From: Mesorhizobium sp. B1-1-8
GTDB lineage: Bacteria; Pseudomonadota; Alphaproteobacteria; Rhizobiales; Rhizobiaceae
Direction of reading: 5' to 3'
DNA: 64,000 nucleotides
Assembly (NCBI RefSeq): GCF_006442795.2
Contig: NZ_CP083956.1
Location: 5,557,501-5,621,500 of the forward strand
Shown in pieces: positions 26,979 to 37,957 of the stretch; the first letter of the stretch is position 1, and every line of letters starts with the position of its first letter. The position numbers and the translations under genes were made by a program. The notes under the pieces are model-generated. The model ran no database searches and was not told where the DNA came from. It worked only from the letters and a program-made list of their open reading frames with translations.

Positions 26979-28271
26979 TCAAACAATCCCGCCGCCGCCG
27001 CCGGCGACCGCCGGGCGCTCCGCCGCGACCTTCGCCCGGTAGCCGGCTTCGCGATAGGCGGCTACCGGATCGATGGCGCCGCCCGTCTTCAGCCGCGCCA
27101 TGGCGAGGATCGGCTCGACATCGGTGCGGTAGGCGGCCTTCAATGTCTGCGTCGCCATCAGCGCATCGTTGGCTTCCTGGAAACCTTCCAGCGCCTCGCG
27201 GTCGACCAGCAGCGCCTGCGCGTAGGCGCGCTGCACTTCGACCGCCGACAGCATCAGGCTTTCGATCGGGTCGGTGACATTGTGGCTCTGGTCGAGCATG
27301 TGGGCGGGGTTGAATCCTTTCGCGCCGGAAAGCTCGGCATCGACCAATTCGTTGAAGACCAGGAACAGCCGGTAGGGATCGATCGAGCCGGTATCGAGAT
27401 CGTCGTCGCCATATTTGGAATCGTTGAAGTGGAAGCCGCCGAGTTTTTTGAACTGGATCAGCCGCGACACGATCATCTCGATGTTGACGTTGGGCGCATG
27501 GTGGCCAAGGTCGACCAGGCAGAAGGCCTTATCGCCAAGTTCCTTGGCGATGATGTAGTTGGTGCCCCAATCCTGCACGACGGTCGAATAGAAGGCCGGC
27601 TCGTACATCTTGTGCTCGGTGAACAGCCGCCAGTCGTCCGGCAGGCCGGCATAGATTTCGCGCATGGCATCGAGGTAGCGCTCGAAGGCCTTTGCGAAAT
27701 TGACCTGGCCGGGGAAGTTGGAGCCATCGCCGATCCACACGGTCAGCGCCTTCGACCCAAGCGTCTTGCCGATCTCGATGCATTCGAGATTGTGCTCGAC
27801 CGCCTGGCGGCGCGTGCCGGCATCGGCATGCGACAGTGAGCCGAACTTGTAGGACAGCTTCTGGTCCTTGGCGTCGGAGAAGGTGTTGGAATTCATGGCG
27901 TCGAAGCCGAGGCCAAAGCGCGAGGCCGCCTGCTTCAGCCGGTTCGGATCGGCCTTGTCCCACGGGATGTGCAGCGATACGGTCGGCGTCGCCTGCGTCA
28001 GTTGCTTAATGACGGCGCAGTCCTCGATTTTGTCGAAGATGTCGCGCGGTTCGCCGGGGCCGGGAAAGCGGGCAAAGCGGGTGCCGCCCGTGCCGACACC
28101 CCAGGAGGGAATCGCCACGGCGAATTTCTCGACCTTGTTGCGAATGGCGTCGATGGCGATGCCTCGGCGGTCGAGGCGCTCGCCGAGCGAGGCGTAGTCG
28201 CGTTCGAGATCTGCTTTGCGGGTGGTGTTGCTCTTCTCGACGACGTCGGCGGAGATGATTGTTTCGGACAC
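26979..28271 (-). CDS. rhaI: L-rhamnose isomerase
   Basis: A 430-residue enzyme that converts L-rhamnose to L-rhamnulose. It is of the short RhaI type found in Pseudomonas stutzeri and rhizobia rather than the enteric RhaA. Metal-ligand and active-site regions HIPWD, TEHKMYEPAFYSTVVQDWG, DLGHHAPNVNIE and GGFHFNDSKYGDDDLD are present in order. The start is GTG 28271, with GGGAGGAAG about five bases upstream. It lies downstream of rhaD on the same strand, with a REP-like element between the two. Confidence 0.94.
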   Translation of the reverse strand: MSETIISADVVEKSNTTRKADLERDYASLGERLDRRGIAIDAIRNKVEKFAVAIPSWGVGTGGTRFARFPGPGEPRDIFDKIEDCAVIKQLTQATPTVSLHIPWDKADPNRLKQAASRFGLGFDAMNSNTFSDAKDQKLSYKFGSLSHADAGTRRQAVEHNLECIEIGKTLGSKALTVWIGDGSNFPGQVNFAKAFERYLDAMREIYAGLPDDWRLFTEHKMYEPAFYSTVVQDWGTNYIIAKELGDKAFCLVDLGHHAPNVNIEMIVSRLIQFKKLGGFHFNDSKYGDDDLDTGSIDPYRLFLVFNELVDAELSGAKGFNPAHMLDQSHNVTDPIESLMLSAVEVQRAYAQALLVDREALEGFQEANDALMATQTLKAAYRTDVEPILAMARLKTGGAIDPVAAYREAGYRAKVAAERPAVAGGGGGIV

Positions 28272-28306
28272 TGCACTTCCTCCCAGTACTCGTTAAGCTG
28301 GCGCCG

Positions 28307-28355
28307 CTCCTCATCCGCCCTTCGGGCACCTTCTCCCCTAGAACGGGGAGAAGGG
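28307..28355. repeat. Short REP-like stem between rhaD and rhaI
   Basis: CTTCTCCCC (28330-28338) and GGGGAGAAG (28345-28353) form a nine-base stem, preceded by CGCCCTTCGGGC. It is related to the composite element at 26807-26957. Located inside the rhaDI operon, it could stabilise or separate the two halves of the transcript. Confidence 0.72.
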
Positions 28356-28365
28356 AAGCGCGCGC

Positions 28366-30468
28366 CTACCGCGTAAAGCTCTGCGCGTTGCCGGCGTCGA
28401 CGTTGACGATATTCCCCGTGGACTTGGCCGACATGTCGGAGGCGAAGAAATAGATCGCCTCGGCGATATCTTCCGGAAAGACCGAGCGCTTCAGCATCGA
28501 GCGCGAGCGGTAATGTTCCTCGAGCTCATCAGTCGACATCTTGTAGGCGGCGGCGCGCTGTTCCTTCCACTCGCCGGTCCAAATCTTGGAGCCGCGCAGC
28601 ACGGCGTCGGGATTGACGACATTGACGCGGATCTGCGCCTCTGCGCCTTCCAGCGCCAGGCAGCGCGCGAGATGGATCTCGGCCGCCTTGGCGGTGCAAT
28701 AGGCGGCGGCGTTGGGCGAGGCGGCAAGGCCGTTCTTGGAAGCGACGAAGACGACATTGCCGCCGATCTTCTGGGCGCGGAACAGCCGGAAGGCCTCGCG
28801 CGACACGAGGAAATAGCCGGTGGACAGGATTTCCATGTTGCGGTTCCAGAGCGCCAGCGTCGTCTCCTCGATCGGCGCTGAGGAGGCCAGCCCGGCATTC
28901 GAGACCAGAATATCGATGCCACCGAACTCGACCGCTGTTTCGGCGAAGCCGGCGATGACCTGATCCTCCGAGGTGACGTCGATCCGCACCGGCCGGACGA
29001 AATCCCTGCCGTAGGCCTTGGCCAGTTCGTCATTGGCGCTGGTGAGCGCTGCCTCGTCGATATCGGCCAGCACCACGCAGGCGCCCTCGCGCAGCAGCCG
29101 GGTGGCGGTGGCGCGGCCGATGCCGCCGGCGCCGCCGGTGACCAGCGCGATCCGGCCGGCAAGCGACTTCGGCTTCGGCATGCGCTGCAGTTTCAAATCT
29201 TCGAGCTGCCAGTATTCGATGTCGAAGGCTTCCTGTGCGGGCAGGCCGACATAGGACGAGACGGTCGAGGCGCCGCGCATGACATTGATGGCGTTAACGT
29301 AGAATTCGCCGGAGATGCGCGCCGTCGCCTTGTCGCCGGCAAAGGTGAACATGCCGACGCCCGGCATCAGATAGACCACGGCGTTGGGATCACGAATGGC
29401 GGGCGAATCCGCGTGTTTGCAGCTGTCATAATAGGCCTGGTAGCCGGCGCGGTATTCGGCGATATTGTCGGCAAGGCGCTCGATAACCGCATCGACGTCG
29501 GGCTTGGCCGGATCGAATTCGATAACCAGCGGCCGGATCTTGGTGCGCAGGAAATGGTCCGGGCACGATGTGCCCAACGCCGCAAGTGGGCGCAAATTCT
29601 TCGAATTGACGAATTCGAGCACGGCGGGCTGGTCGTCGAAATGGCCGAGCTTGTGGCCCTTTTCGGAGATCAGGCCGCGAATCCTCGGCATCAGTTTTGC
29701 CGCGATGGCGCGGCGCGCTGCGGCATCGAGCGATTTCACCGCCTCGCCGCCGAAGATCGCCACGCCTTCGGAGCGGCGCTCGAACCATTCCATCGCCTGG
29801 TTGATCACCGAAATCGTCGTCTCGTAGCATTCCTTCGGCGTGTCGCCCCAGGTGAACAGGCCGTGGCTCTCCAGCACGACGCCCTTGGCCTCGGGATGTT
29901 CGAGACAGAATTTCTCCAGCCACAGACCGAGTTCGAATCCCGGCCGCTTCCATGGCAACCAGCCGATGGCGTCGCCGAAGATCTCCTTGGTCAGGGCTTT
30001 CGAATCCTTGGCCGCGGCGATGGCGATGATGGCGTCGGGGTGCATATGGTCGACGCAAGCCTTCGGCACATAGGCGTGCAACGGCGTGTCGATCGAAGCC
30101 GCGCGCGGATTGAGGTTGAAGGTGCAGTGCGGCAGATAGCCGACCATCTCGTCCTCATGCTCGACACCGCGATAGAGGCCCTTTAGCGCGCGCAATTTGT
30201 CCATGTAGAGTGTAGCGAAGCCGTCGAGCTTGATCGACGCGCTGTCGCCGCCCGAACCCTTGACCCACAGCACCTCGACCTCCTCGCCGGTCAGCGGATC
30301 CTTCTGCCAGACCTTGGACGAGGTGTTGCCGCCGCCGTAGTTGGTGACGCGCTTGTCGGAGCCGAGCGTGTTCGAGCGGTAGACCAGAAGCTCGGGCCCG
30401 CTCATACCCTCGGCCTTCGCATCGTCCCAAAGGTTGGCGAGGCGCGAGCCGGAGCGCTTGTCGAGCAT
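28366..30468 (-). CDS. rhaD: Bifunctional rhamnulose-1-phosphate aldolase / short-chain dehydrogenase
   Basis: A 700-residue fusion. The N-terminal part (about 1-400) is a class II aldolase of the AraD/FucA type (NYGGGNTSSK, LWVKGSGGD and HMHPDAIIAIAA are binding and zinc-site regions). The C-terminal part (about 430-700) is a Rossmann dehydrogenase with GGAGGIGRATA and a YCTAKAA active-site Tyr/Lys. In rhizobia, RhaD splits rhamnulose 1-phosphate to dihydroxyacetone phosphate and lactaldehyde, and the dehydrogenase part can oxidise the lactaldehyde. GGGAGG stands upstream of ATG 30468. It is divergent from rhaR. Confidence 0.95.
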   Translation of the reverse strand: MLDKRSGSRLANLWDDAKAEGMSGPELLVYRSNTLGSDKRVTNYGGGNTSSKVWQKDPLTGEEVEVLWVKGSGGDSASIKLDGFATLYMDKLRALKGLYRGVEHEDEMVGYLPHCTFNLNPRAASIDTPLHAYVPKACVDHMHPDAIIAIAAAKDSKALTKEIFGDAIGWLPWKRPGFELGLWLEKFCLEHPEAKGVVLESHGLFTWGDTPKECYETTISVINQAMEWFERRSEGVAIFGGEAVKSLDAAARRAIAAKLMPRIRGLISEKGHKLGHFDDQPAVLEFVNSKNLRPLAALGTSCPDHFLRTKIRPLVIEFDPAKPDVDAVIERLADNIAEYRAGYQAYYDSCKHADSPAIRDPNAVVYLMPGVGMFTFAGDKATARISGEFYVNAINVMRGASTVSSYVGLPAQEAFDIEYWQLEDLKLQRMPKPKSLAGRIALVTGGAGGIGRATATRLLREGACVVLADIDEAALTSANDELAKAYGRDFVRPVRIDVTSEDQVIAGFAETAVEFGGIDILVSNAGLASSAPIEETTLALWNRNMEILSTGYFLVSREAFRLFRAQKIGGNVVFVASKNGLAASPNAAAYCTAKAAEIHLARCLALEGAEAQIRVNVVNPDAVLRGSKIWTGEWKEQRAAAYKMSTDELEEHYRSRSMLKRSVFPEDIAEAIYFFASDMSAKSTGNIVNVDAGNAQSFTR

Positions 30469-30540
30469 AGGTATCCTCCCTTGAGAACGCGAAAGGCGCG
30501 GTCCCTTTTCGCTGCGAAATGTCTACGCAAGCAGGCCGTT

Positions 30541-30569
30541 TGTCAATCACAAACGATCAACATCGATCA
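30541..30569 (-). promoter_or_regulatory. Probable rhaDI promoter -35 element
   Basis: On the minus strand TTGACA (30546-30541) is followed 17 bases later by a weak -10 (GACATT), upstream of rhaD. CGATCA-type half-sites (30554, 30564) lie immediately upstream of the -35, where a regulator could act. Confidence 0.45.
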
Positions 30570-30600
30570 TATTGCACTGCACAATGAAATTATATGATCG
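30564..30600. promoter_or_regulatory. Palindromic candidate operator for RhaR
   Basis: CGATCATAT (30564-30572) and ATATGATCG (30592-30600) are perfect nine-base inverted arms 19 bases apart, with further CGATCA half-sites nearby. It lies between the divergent rhaD and rhaR, next to the only DeoR-type regulator in the locus. Confidence 0.65.
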
Positions 30601-30607
30601 GAAATGA

Positions 30608-30636
30608 TTGACACTGCTTGTTTTGAGTGCCTAGAT
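30608..30636 (+). promoter_or_regulatory. Probable promoter of the rhaRSTPQUK operon
   Basis: TTGACA at 30608 is followed 17 bases later by CTAGAT, and ATG of rhaR lies 21 bases on. It sits directly beside the right arm of the candidate operator, so a bound repressor would block it. Confidence 0.45.
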
Positions 30637-30656
30637 GGCCAGGCAGGGGAGGAACC

Positions 30657-31466
30657 ATGCACGAGAAAGAGCGCCACAGGATCATTCTGTCCGCCGTCCA
30701 GGAAAAACCTGTGGTGACGGTGCAGGAGATGGTCGAGCTGACGGACTCCTCGGAGGCGACGATCCGGCGCGATATTGCGGCGCTGCATGTGCAGAAGCGC
30801 CTGCGCCGCGTGCGCGGCGGCGCCGAGGCGATCTCGCCGCCGCAGTTCATCGGCCTCGCCGGCCGGCCCTTCTCGGTCAACGAGACGCTGAACGCCGCGC
30901 AGAAGCGGGCGATCGCGCGCGAAGCGGTGAGCCTTTGCCAGGACGGCGAGCCGATCATCATCAATGGCGGCACCACCACCTTCCAGATGGTGCATTTCCT
31001 TTCCGGCCGGCGCATGCCGATCTTCACCAATTCCTTTCCGATCGCCGAGCATCTGCTCAAGCACTCGAAGAACACGGTGATGCTGTCGGGCGGCACCATC
31101 TACCGCGAGCAGAACATCATCCTTTCGCCTTTCGACAATGACGTGACGCGCAACTTCTATGCGCGCCGCATGTTCATGGGTGCGCAAGGCCTGGGCCCGC
31201 TTGGGCTGATGGAAGGCGATCCGCTGCTGATCCAGGCCGAGCAGAAGCTGATCGACCAGGCCGACGAATTGGTGGTTCTGGTCGATTCCTCGAAGTTCCG
31301 CATGCGCTCGAGCCTGATCCTGTGCGGGCTGTCGCGCATCGCGACCGTGATCACCGATGACGGAATCGAGGATCGCGAAGCCAAGATGCTGGAGACGGCG
31401 GGGGTCGCGGTGATCGTCGCGCGCAAGCCGGCAAACGAGAAGGAAGAATCTTCACTGCAGGCCTGA
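30657..31466 (+). CDS. rhaR: DeoR-family transcriptional regulator of rhamnose genes
   Basis: A 269-residue regulator. The N-terminal winged helix-turn-helix contains VTVQEMVELTDSSEATIRRD (about 22-41), and the DeoR effector domain has GGTTTFQM and FTNSFPIAEHLLK sugar-phosphate-binding segments. GGGAGG stands before ATG 30657; the longer frame from 30627 uses a GTG. In R. leguminosarum, the DeoR-type RhaR governs the divergent rhaDI and rhaRSTPQUK units. The gene is the first in its operon, which allows feedback control. Confidence 0.92.
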   Translation: MHEKERHRIILSAVQEKPVVTVQEMVELTDSSEATIRRDIAALHVQKRLRRVRGGAEAISPPQFIGLAGRPFSVNETLNAAQKRAIAREAVSLCQDGEPIIINGGTTTFQMVHFLSGRRMPIFTNSFPIAEHLLKHSKNTVMLSGGTIYREQNIILSPFDNDVTRNFYARRMFMGAQGLGPLGLMEGDPLLIQAEQKLIDQADELVVLVDSSKFRMRSSLILCGLSRIATVITDDGIEDREAKMLETAGVAVIVARKPANEKEESSLQA

Positions 31467-31522
31467 GATCAACTCACGCCCGCAGCGGCGATGGAAATGC
31501 AACGCTCAAGGGAGGATATTCG

Positions 31523-32518
31523 ATGAGCTTTTTGAAGAAACTGCTGGTCACGGCGGCCTTTTCCGCCGCTATGTTCGTGAATGCCGCCTATGCCGAAAAC
31601 GTCAAGATCGCGCTGGTGGTGAAGTCGCTCGGCAACGGCTTCTTCGACGCCGCCAACAAGGGCGCCGAGGAAGCTGCCAAGGAACTGGGCGATGTCGACG
31701 TCATCTATACCGGCCCGACGAAGGCTACCGCCGAAGCGCAGATCGAGGTGATCAACTCGCTGATCGCGCAGAAGGTCAACGCGATCGCCGTTTCGGCCAA
31801 TGATGCCGACGCGCTGGTGCCGGTGCTGAAGAAGGCGATGGCGCGCGGCATCACCGTCATTTCGTGGGATTCGGGCGTCGCCAAGGAAGGCCGCCAGCTT
31901 CACCTCAACCCGTCCGATACCGGCCTGATCGGCGAGACCATCATCAAGCTTGCCGCCGACTATCTGCCGGAAGGCGGCGACGTCGCCATCCTGTCGGCAT
32001 CCTCGACCGCGACCAACCAGAACGCCTGGATCGAAGCGGCCAAGAAAGTGCTGCCGGAGAAGTTCCCGAAGATCAAGCTCGTCGCCACCGTCTATGGCGA
32101 TGACGACTCGGCCAAGAGCACCGACGAAGCCAAGGGCCTGCTGAAATCCTATCCGAACCTCAAGGCGATCATCGCGCCGACCACCGTCGGCGTCGTCGCC
32201 GCCGCGCAGGTGGTGACCGACGCAGGTCTTATCGGCAAGGTCAATGTCACCGGCCTGGCGCTGCCTTCGGAGTTCAAGAAGTTCATCGACAACGGCGCTT
32301 CGCAGGCTGTCGCGCTGTGGAACCCGATCGACCTCGGCTATTCGGCCATCTACCTCGCCCATGACCTGGCGGTGAAGAAGGAAGAAGCCAAGCCCGGCGC
32401 CACGCTGTCGATCGGCCGCGTCGGCAAGGTGACGCTCGACGACACCAACGCGGCTGCGATGGCTCCGCCCTTCCAGTTCGACAAGACCAACATCGAGAAG
32501 TTCTCCAAGATCTATTGA
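31523..32518 (+). CDS. rhaS: Rhamnose ABC transporter substrate-binding protein
   Basis: A 331-residue periplasmic protein with a clear Sec signal (LLVTAAFSAAMFVNAAYAEN). The mature part has the two-lobed Peripla_BP_4 fold of the RbsB family, including VVKSLGNGFFDAANKGAEEA and AVSANDADAL. It delivers rhamnose to RhaTPQ. GGGAGG stands upstream of ATG 31523. It lies 56 bases after rhaR and is followed by a stem-loop before the ATPase gene, as is usual where the binding protein must be made in excess. Confidence 0.94.
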   Translation: MSFLKKLLVTAAFSAAMFVNAAYAENVKIALVVKSLGNGFFDAANKGAEEAAKELGDVDVIYTGPTKATAEAQIEVINSLIAQKVNAIAVSANDADALVPVLKKAMARGITVISWDSGVAKEGRQLHLNPSDTGLIGETIIKLAADYLPEGGDVAILSASSTATNQNAWIEAAKKVLPEKFPKIKLVATVYGDDDSAKSTDEAKGLLKSYPNLKAIIAPTTVGVVAAAQVVTDAGLIGKVNVTGLALPSEFKKFIDNGASQAVALWNPIDLGYSAIYLAHDLAVKKEEAKPGATLSIGRVGKVTLDDTNAAAMAPPFQFDKTNIEKFSKIY

Positions 32519-32536
32519 TCAGGAGCCTCAAGCTAA

Positions 32537-32567
32537 ACGCGGCGGGGGCTGTTGGGTCCCGCCGCGT
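32537..32567 (+). terminator. Intra-operon stem-loop between rhaS and rhaT
   Basis: Perfect ten-base arms ACGCGGCGGG and CCCGCCGCGT around an 11-base loop, followed only by CTTTG. It is likely a leaky terminator or an mRNA-stabilising stem after the binding-protein gene, allowing more RhaS than transporter. Confidence 0.7.
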
Positions 32568-32602
32568 CTTTGAACGGACCTTGTTTCAGGCTTGATACGA
32601 TT

Positions 32603-34152
<1,550 letters not shown>

Positions 34153-34156
<4 letters not shown>

Positions 34157-35130
34157 AGAATTTCCTCAAATACCGCGAGCTTTGGCTGCTTGCCGGCATC
34201 ATGCTGCTGATCGGGCTGATCTCGATCCGCTTCCCCGGCTTCGCCGATCCGGCCAATCTGCGTCAGGTGTTCAACGACACGTCGATCCTGATGATCCTGG
34301 CGTTGGGGCAGATGGTGGTGATCCTGACGCGATCGATCGACCTGTCGATGGCCTCCAACCTGTGCTTCACCGGCATGGTGGTGGCGATGCTCAACGCCGC
34401 GCATCCGGCGATCCCGATCCCCATGCTGATCGTTATTGCTCTCGCCGTCGGGCTGGTGCTCGGCGCCATCAATGGGTTCCTGGTGTGGCGGCTGAACATC
34501 CCCTCCATCGTGGTGACGCTCGGCACGCTCACCATTTATCGAGGCGCCACCTTCGTCATTTCTGGCGGCGCCTGGGTCAATGCCGACCAGATGAGCCCGG
34601 ATTTCATCGGCTTCCAGCGCGCGGCGTTCCTCGGCATTCCGGTGCTGTCCTGGATCGCGCTGCTGGTGATCGCGCTGTTCTTCGTGGTGATGACGCGCAC
34701 CGCGATCGGCCGCTCGATCTATGCTATCGGCGTCAATCCAACCGCCTCGGTCTATGCCGGCATCAATGTCGGGCGCACCAAATTCATCGTCTTCTGCATC
34801 TCCGGCATGATCGGCGGGCTCGCCGGCTACTTGTGGATCTCGCGCTATGTGATCGCCTCGGTCGAGGTCGCCAATGGCTATGAGCTCAACATCATCGCCG
34901 CCTGCGTCATCGGCGGCATCTCGATTGCCGGCGGCATCGGCTCGGTCGGCGGCGCGGTGCTCGGCGCGCTCTTCCTCGGCATCATCTCGAATGCGCTGCC
35001 GGTCATCAACATCTCGCCCTTCTGGCAGATGGCGATCTCGGGCAGCGCCATCATCCTGGCCGTGGTGCTCAATGCGCGCGGCGAGCGACGGCAGGGCCGC
35101 ATCATCCTGAGAAAGGCGGAAGCGGCATGA
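34153..35130 (+). CDS. rhaP: Rhamnose ABC transporter permease RhaP
   Basis: A 325-residue inner-membrane permease of the BPD_transp_2 (RbsC) family with about eight to ten helices. [19 protein letters not shown] and [16 protein letters not shown] are conserved signatures. It starts by ATGA overlap with rhaT and ends by ATGA overlap with rhaQ, which shows tight translational coupling. It forms a heterodimeric channel with RhaQ. Confidence 0.93.
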
Positions 35131-36128
35131 CCGACACCCCTGCCCCGCGCCACATCCCGGACCGGTTGGACAAGCCGCTGTCCTCGGCGATCTTCTCCTG
35201 GGAGGCGCTGCTCGTCGTCATCGCGGTCCTCATCTTCGCGGTGAACAGTTTTGCCTCGCCCTATTTCCTCGATCCGTGGTCACTTTCGGACCTGACCTTC
35301 AACTTCACCGAAAAAGGGCTGATCGCGCTCGCCATGGCGCTGCTGATCATTTCGGGCGAGATCGACCTGTCGGTCGCGGCAATCGTTGCCCTTGCCTCGA
35401 CGATGATGGGCATGGCGGTGCAGGCCGGCGCAGGCACGCCGGTGCTGGTGGCGATCGGCGTCGTTGTCGGCCTGGCCTGCGGCGCCTTCAACGGGCTGCT
35501 CGTCACGCGGCTGGGACTGCCGTCGATCGTCGTCACCATCGGCACGATGAGCCTGTTTCGCGGCATAGCTTTCATCATCCTCGGCGACCAGGCCTACAAG
35601 GGCTATCCCGAAAGCTTCGCCTTCTTCGGTCAGGGCTATGTCTGGTGGGTGGTGTCGTTCGAGCTGACGCTGTTCCTGGTCGCGGCGGTGATCTACTGGT
35701 TCATCCTGCATCGGACCAGCTTCGGCCGGCGGGTCTTTGCCATCGGCAACAATCCGGTCGCCTGCCAGTTCTCCGGCGTGCGCGTCGGTCGCACGAAGTT
35801 CATCCTGTTCTGCCTGACCGGGCTGATGTCGGGCATCGCCTCGGTGCTGATCACCTCGCGGCTTGGCTCGACAAGGCCATCGATCGCGCAGGGCTACGAA
35901 CTGGAAGCGATCACCATGGTGGTGTTGGGCGGTGTCTCGATCCTCGGCGGCGCCGGCAGTATTCTCGGCGTGGTGCTTGCCGCCTTCATCATGGGGCTGG
36001 TGACGTTCGGGCTCGGCCTGCTCAACGTGCCGGGCATCGTCATGTCGATCTTCATCGGCCTGTTGCTGATCATCGTCATTGCGCTGCCGATCGTCTGGCG
36101 GCGGCTGCGCGAAGGACGCTTCGCCTGA
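35127..36128 (+). CDS. rhaQ: Rhamnose ABC transporter permease RhaQ
   Basis: A 333-residue partner permease of the same family, with [20 protein letters not shown] and [20 protein letters not shown] as signatures, and a polar 30-residue head not present in RhaP. It is similar enough to RhaP to suggest an old duplication. The stop TGA shares one base with the start of rhaU (TGATG). Confidence 0.93.
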   Translation: MTDTPAPRHIPDRLDKPLSSAIFSWEALLVVIAVLIFAVNSFASPYFLDPWSLSDLTFNFTEKGLIALAMALLIISGEIDLSVAAIVALASTMMGMAVQAGAGTPVLVAIGVVVGLACGAFNGLLVTRLGLPSIVVTIGTMSLFRGIAFIILGDQAYKGYPESFAFFGQGYVWWVVSFELTLFLVAAVIYWFILHRTSFGRRVFAIGNNPVACQFSGVRVGRTKFILFCLTGLMSGIASVLITSRLGSTRPSIAQGYELEAITMVVLGGVSILGGAGSILGVVLAAFIMGLVTFGLGLLNVPGIVMSIFIGLLLIIVIALPIVWRRLREGRFA

Positions 36129-36442
36129 TGGAAAAATACGCCTTCAAGATGAAACTCAATCCCGGCATGAAGGCCGAGTACAAGCGCCGCCACGACGAGA
36201 TCTGGCCGGAGTTGGTGACGCTGCTGAGAGAGGTCGGCGTTTCCGACTATTCGATCCATTTCGACGAGGAGACCAACATCCTGTTCGGCGTGCTGTGGCG
36301 CAGCAGCGATCACGGCATGGCCGACCTGCCGAAGCACCCCGTGATGCAGCGCTGGTGGGTGCATATGGCCGACATCATGGAAACGAAGCCCGACAACGAG
36401 CCGGTGGCGGTGCCGCTGGAAACAATGTTCCATATGGCATGA
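36128..36442 (+). CDS. rhaU: L-rhamnose mutarotase
   Basis: A 104-residue enzyme of the RhaM/RhaU family that speeds the change between alpha and beta rhamnopyranose, supplying the anomer used by the catabolic enzymes. [24 protein letters not shown]-type [10 protein letters not shown] with the active-site His, and [15 protein letters not shown] are typical. It overlaps rhaQ by one base and rhaK by four, so it is embedded in the operon. Confidence 0.93.
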   Translation: MEKYAFKMKLNPGMKAEYKRRHDEIWPELVTLLREVGVSDYSIHFDEETNILFGVLWRSSDHGMADLPKHPVMQRWWVHMADIMETKPDNEPVAVPLETMFHMA

Positions 36443-37797
36443 TCCGCCACGTCGCCGTCATCGATATCGGCAAGACGAACGCCAAGGTGGCGCTGGTCGA
36501 TCTCGCGACCATGCGTGAGGCGGCGCTGCGCCGCGCGGCGAACGCGGCTTCTACCGGTGGCCCCTACCCGCATCACGACGTCGAGCGCTTGTGGGCGTTC
36601 ATCCTCGACAGCCTGGCCGAACTCCACCACGAGCAGCGGATCGACGCCATATCGATTGCTACCCATGGCGCGACGGGGGTGGTGGTCGATGCAGAAGGCA
36701 GGCTTGCGCTGCCGGTGATCGACTACGAATTCGGCGGCCCCGACCAGGTCGCGGAGGACTATGATGCAATCCGCCCGCCCTTTGCCGAGACCGGTACACC
36801 GCGCCTGCCGGCCGGCCTCAATGTCGGGGCGCAGCTGTTCTTTCAACAGAAGCGCTTTCCCGCCGAATTCGCCAGGGCAGCAGCGATCCTGATGTATGCG
36901 CAGTACTGGGCTTTGCGGCTTACCGGCATTGCCGCCAATGAGGTGACCTCGCTCGGCTGCCACACCGATCTCTGGAACCCGTGGAAGGCGGACTATTCCT
37001 CGCTGGTAGATCGGATGGGCTGGCGCCGGCTGATGGCGCCGGTGCGGCCGGCGAAGGACCGGCTGGGGCCGATCCTGCCGCCGCTCGCCAAGCAGACCGG
37101 GCTCGATCCGCAAACGCTGGTGTTTTGCGGGCTGCACGATTCCAACGCCTCGCTGCTGCCGCACCTCATCTCCGACGCGCCGCCCTTCTCCGTCGTTTCG
37201 ACCGGCACCTGGGTGGTGTCGATGGCGGTTGGCGGCAGGAAGGTGGAACTCGATCCGGCGCGCGACACGCTGGTCAACGTCAACGCGCTTGGGGATCCCG
37301 TGCCATCGGCGCGCTTCATGGGCGGGCGGGAGTTCTCGCTGCTCACCGATGGCACGCCGCAGGACTGGAGCGAGGACGACGTTGCCGACGTGCTGGCGCG
37401 AAAAATCTTGCTGCTGCCTTCCACTCAGCTCGGGTCCGGACCTTTCCCGCAGCGCACCGCGCAATGGACCAATGCCGAGGGCCTGAGCAGTGGCCAGCGT
37501 TTCGCCGCCATCTCGTTCTATCTGGCGCTGATGACCACGACCTGCCTTGACCTTATCGGCGGCGACGGGCCGACGATCGTCGAAGGGCCGTTCGCGCAGA
37601 ACCGGCTCTTCATCCGCATGCTGGCGGCGGCGACAGGACGGCCGGTCGTCGCGTCGGAGACCGCGACCGGCACCAGCATCGGCGCGGCATTATTAGCCTC
37701 AGATGGCGCTACCCTTGTGAGCAAGGGTGAGCGCACAGAACCACCGACTGATCAGCCTTGGGGCGAATATGCTCGGGCTTGGCGCCGCTCTACTTGA
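36439..37797 (+). CDS. rhaK: Rhamnose catabolic FGGY-family kinase
   Basis: A 452-residue carbohydrate kinase. [15 protein letters not shown] (about 7-21) is the phosphate-1 loop, and the C-terminal part has [13 protein letters not shown] and [13 protein letters not shown] as ATP-binding segments. In R. leguminosarum, the RhaK of this locus is a sugar kinase of the rhamnose pathway that is also needed for ABC-transporter function; whether that holds here is inferred from the matching gene order. It starts by ATGA overlap with rhaU and is the last gene of the operon. Confidence 0.92.
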   Translation: MIRHVAVIDIGKTNAKVALVDLATMREAALRRAANAASTGGPYPHHDVERLWAFILDSLAELHHEQRIDAISIATHGATGVVVDAEGRLALPVIDYEFGGPDQVAEDYDAIRPPFAETGTPRLPAGLNVGAQLFFQQKRFPAEFARAAAILMYAQYWALRLTGIAANEVTSLGCHTDLWNPWKADYSSLVDRMGWRRLMAPVRPAKDRLGPILPPLAKQTGLDPQTLVFCGLHDSNASLLPHLISDAPPFSVVSTGTWVVSMAVGGRKVELDPARDTLVNVNALGDPVPSARFMGGREFSLLTDGTPQDWSEDDVADVLARKILLLPSTQLGSGPFPQRTAQWTNAEGLSSGQRFAAISFYLALMTTTCLDLIGGDGPTIVEGPFAQNRLFIRMLAAATGRPVVASETATGTSIGAALLASDGATLVSKGERTEPPTDQPWGEYARAWRRST

Positions 37798-37804
37798 CGG
37801 TCAG

Positions 37805-37936
37805 CGCCGCCCCTCATTGCCCTGACGGGCATTTCTCCCCGTATAGTGACGGCGAGAAAGACGCTCTCCTCGGCAGTTTCGCCAATCGCCAGCATTGCAG
37901 CAGAATGGGTGCCGGCCGGCGGATGAGGGGAGCGCC
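37805..37936. repeat. REP-like element at the end of the rhamnose operon
   Basis: CGCCCCTCAT-like left part (37805-37817) and ATGAGGGGAGCGCC right part (37923-37936) form outer inverted arms, with shorter pairs inside. It fills the gap between the convergent rhaK and dadA and is related to the elements at 26807 and 28307, though more diverged. Confidence 0.68.
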
Positions 37937-37957
37937 GACCTCGGCAATTAAAGACCC

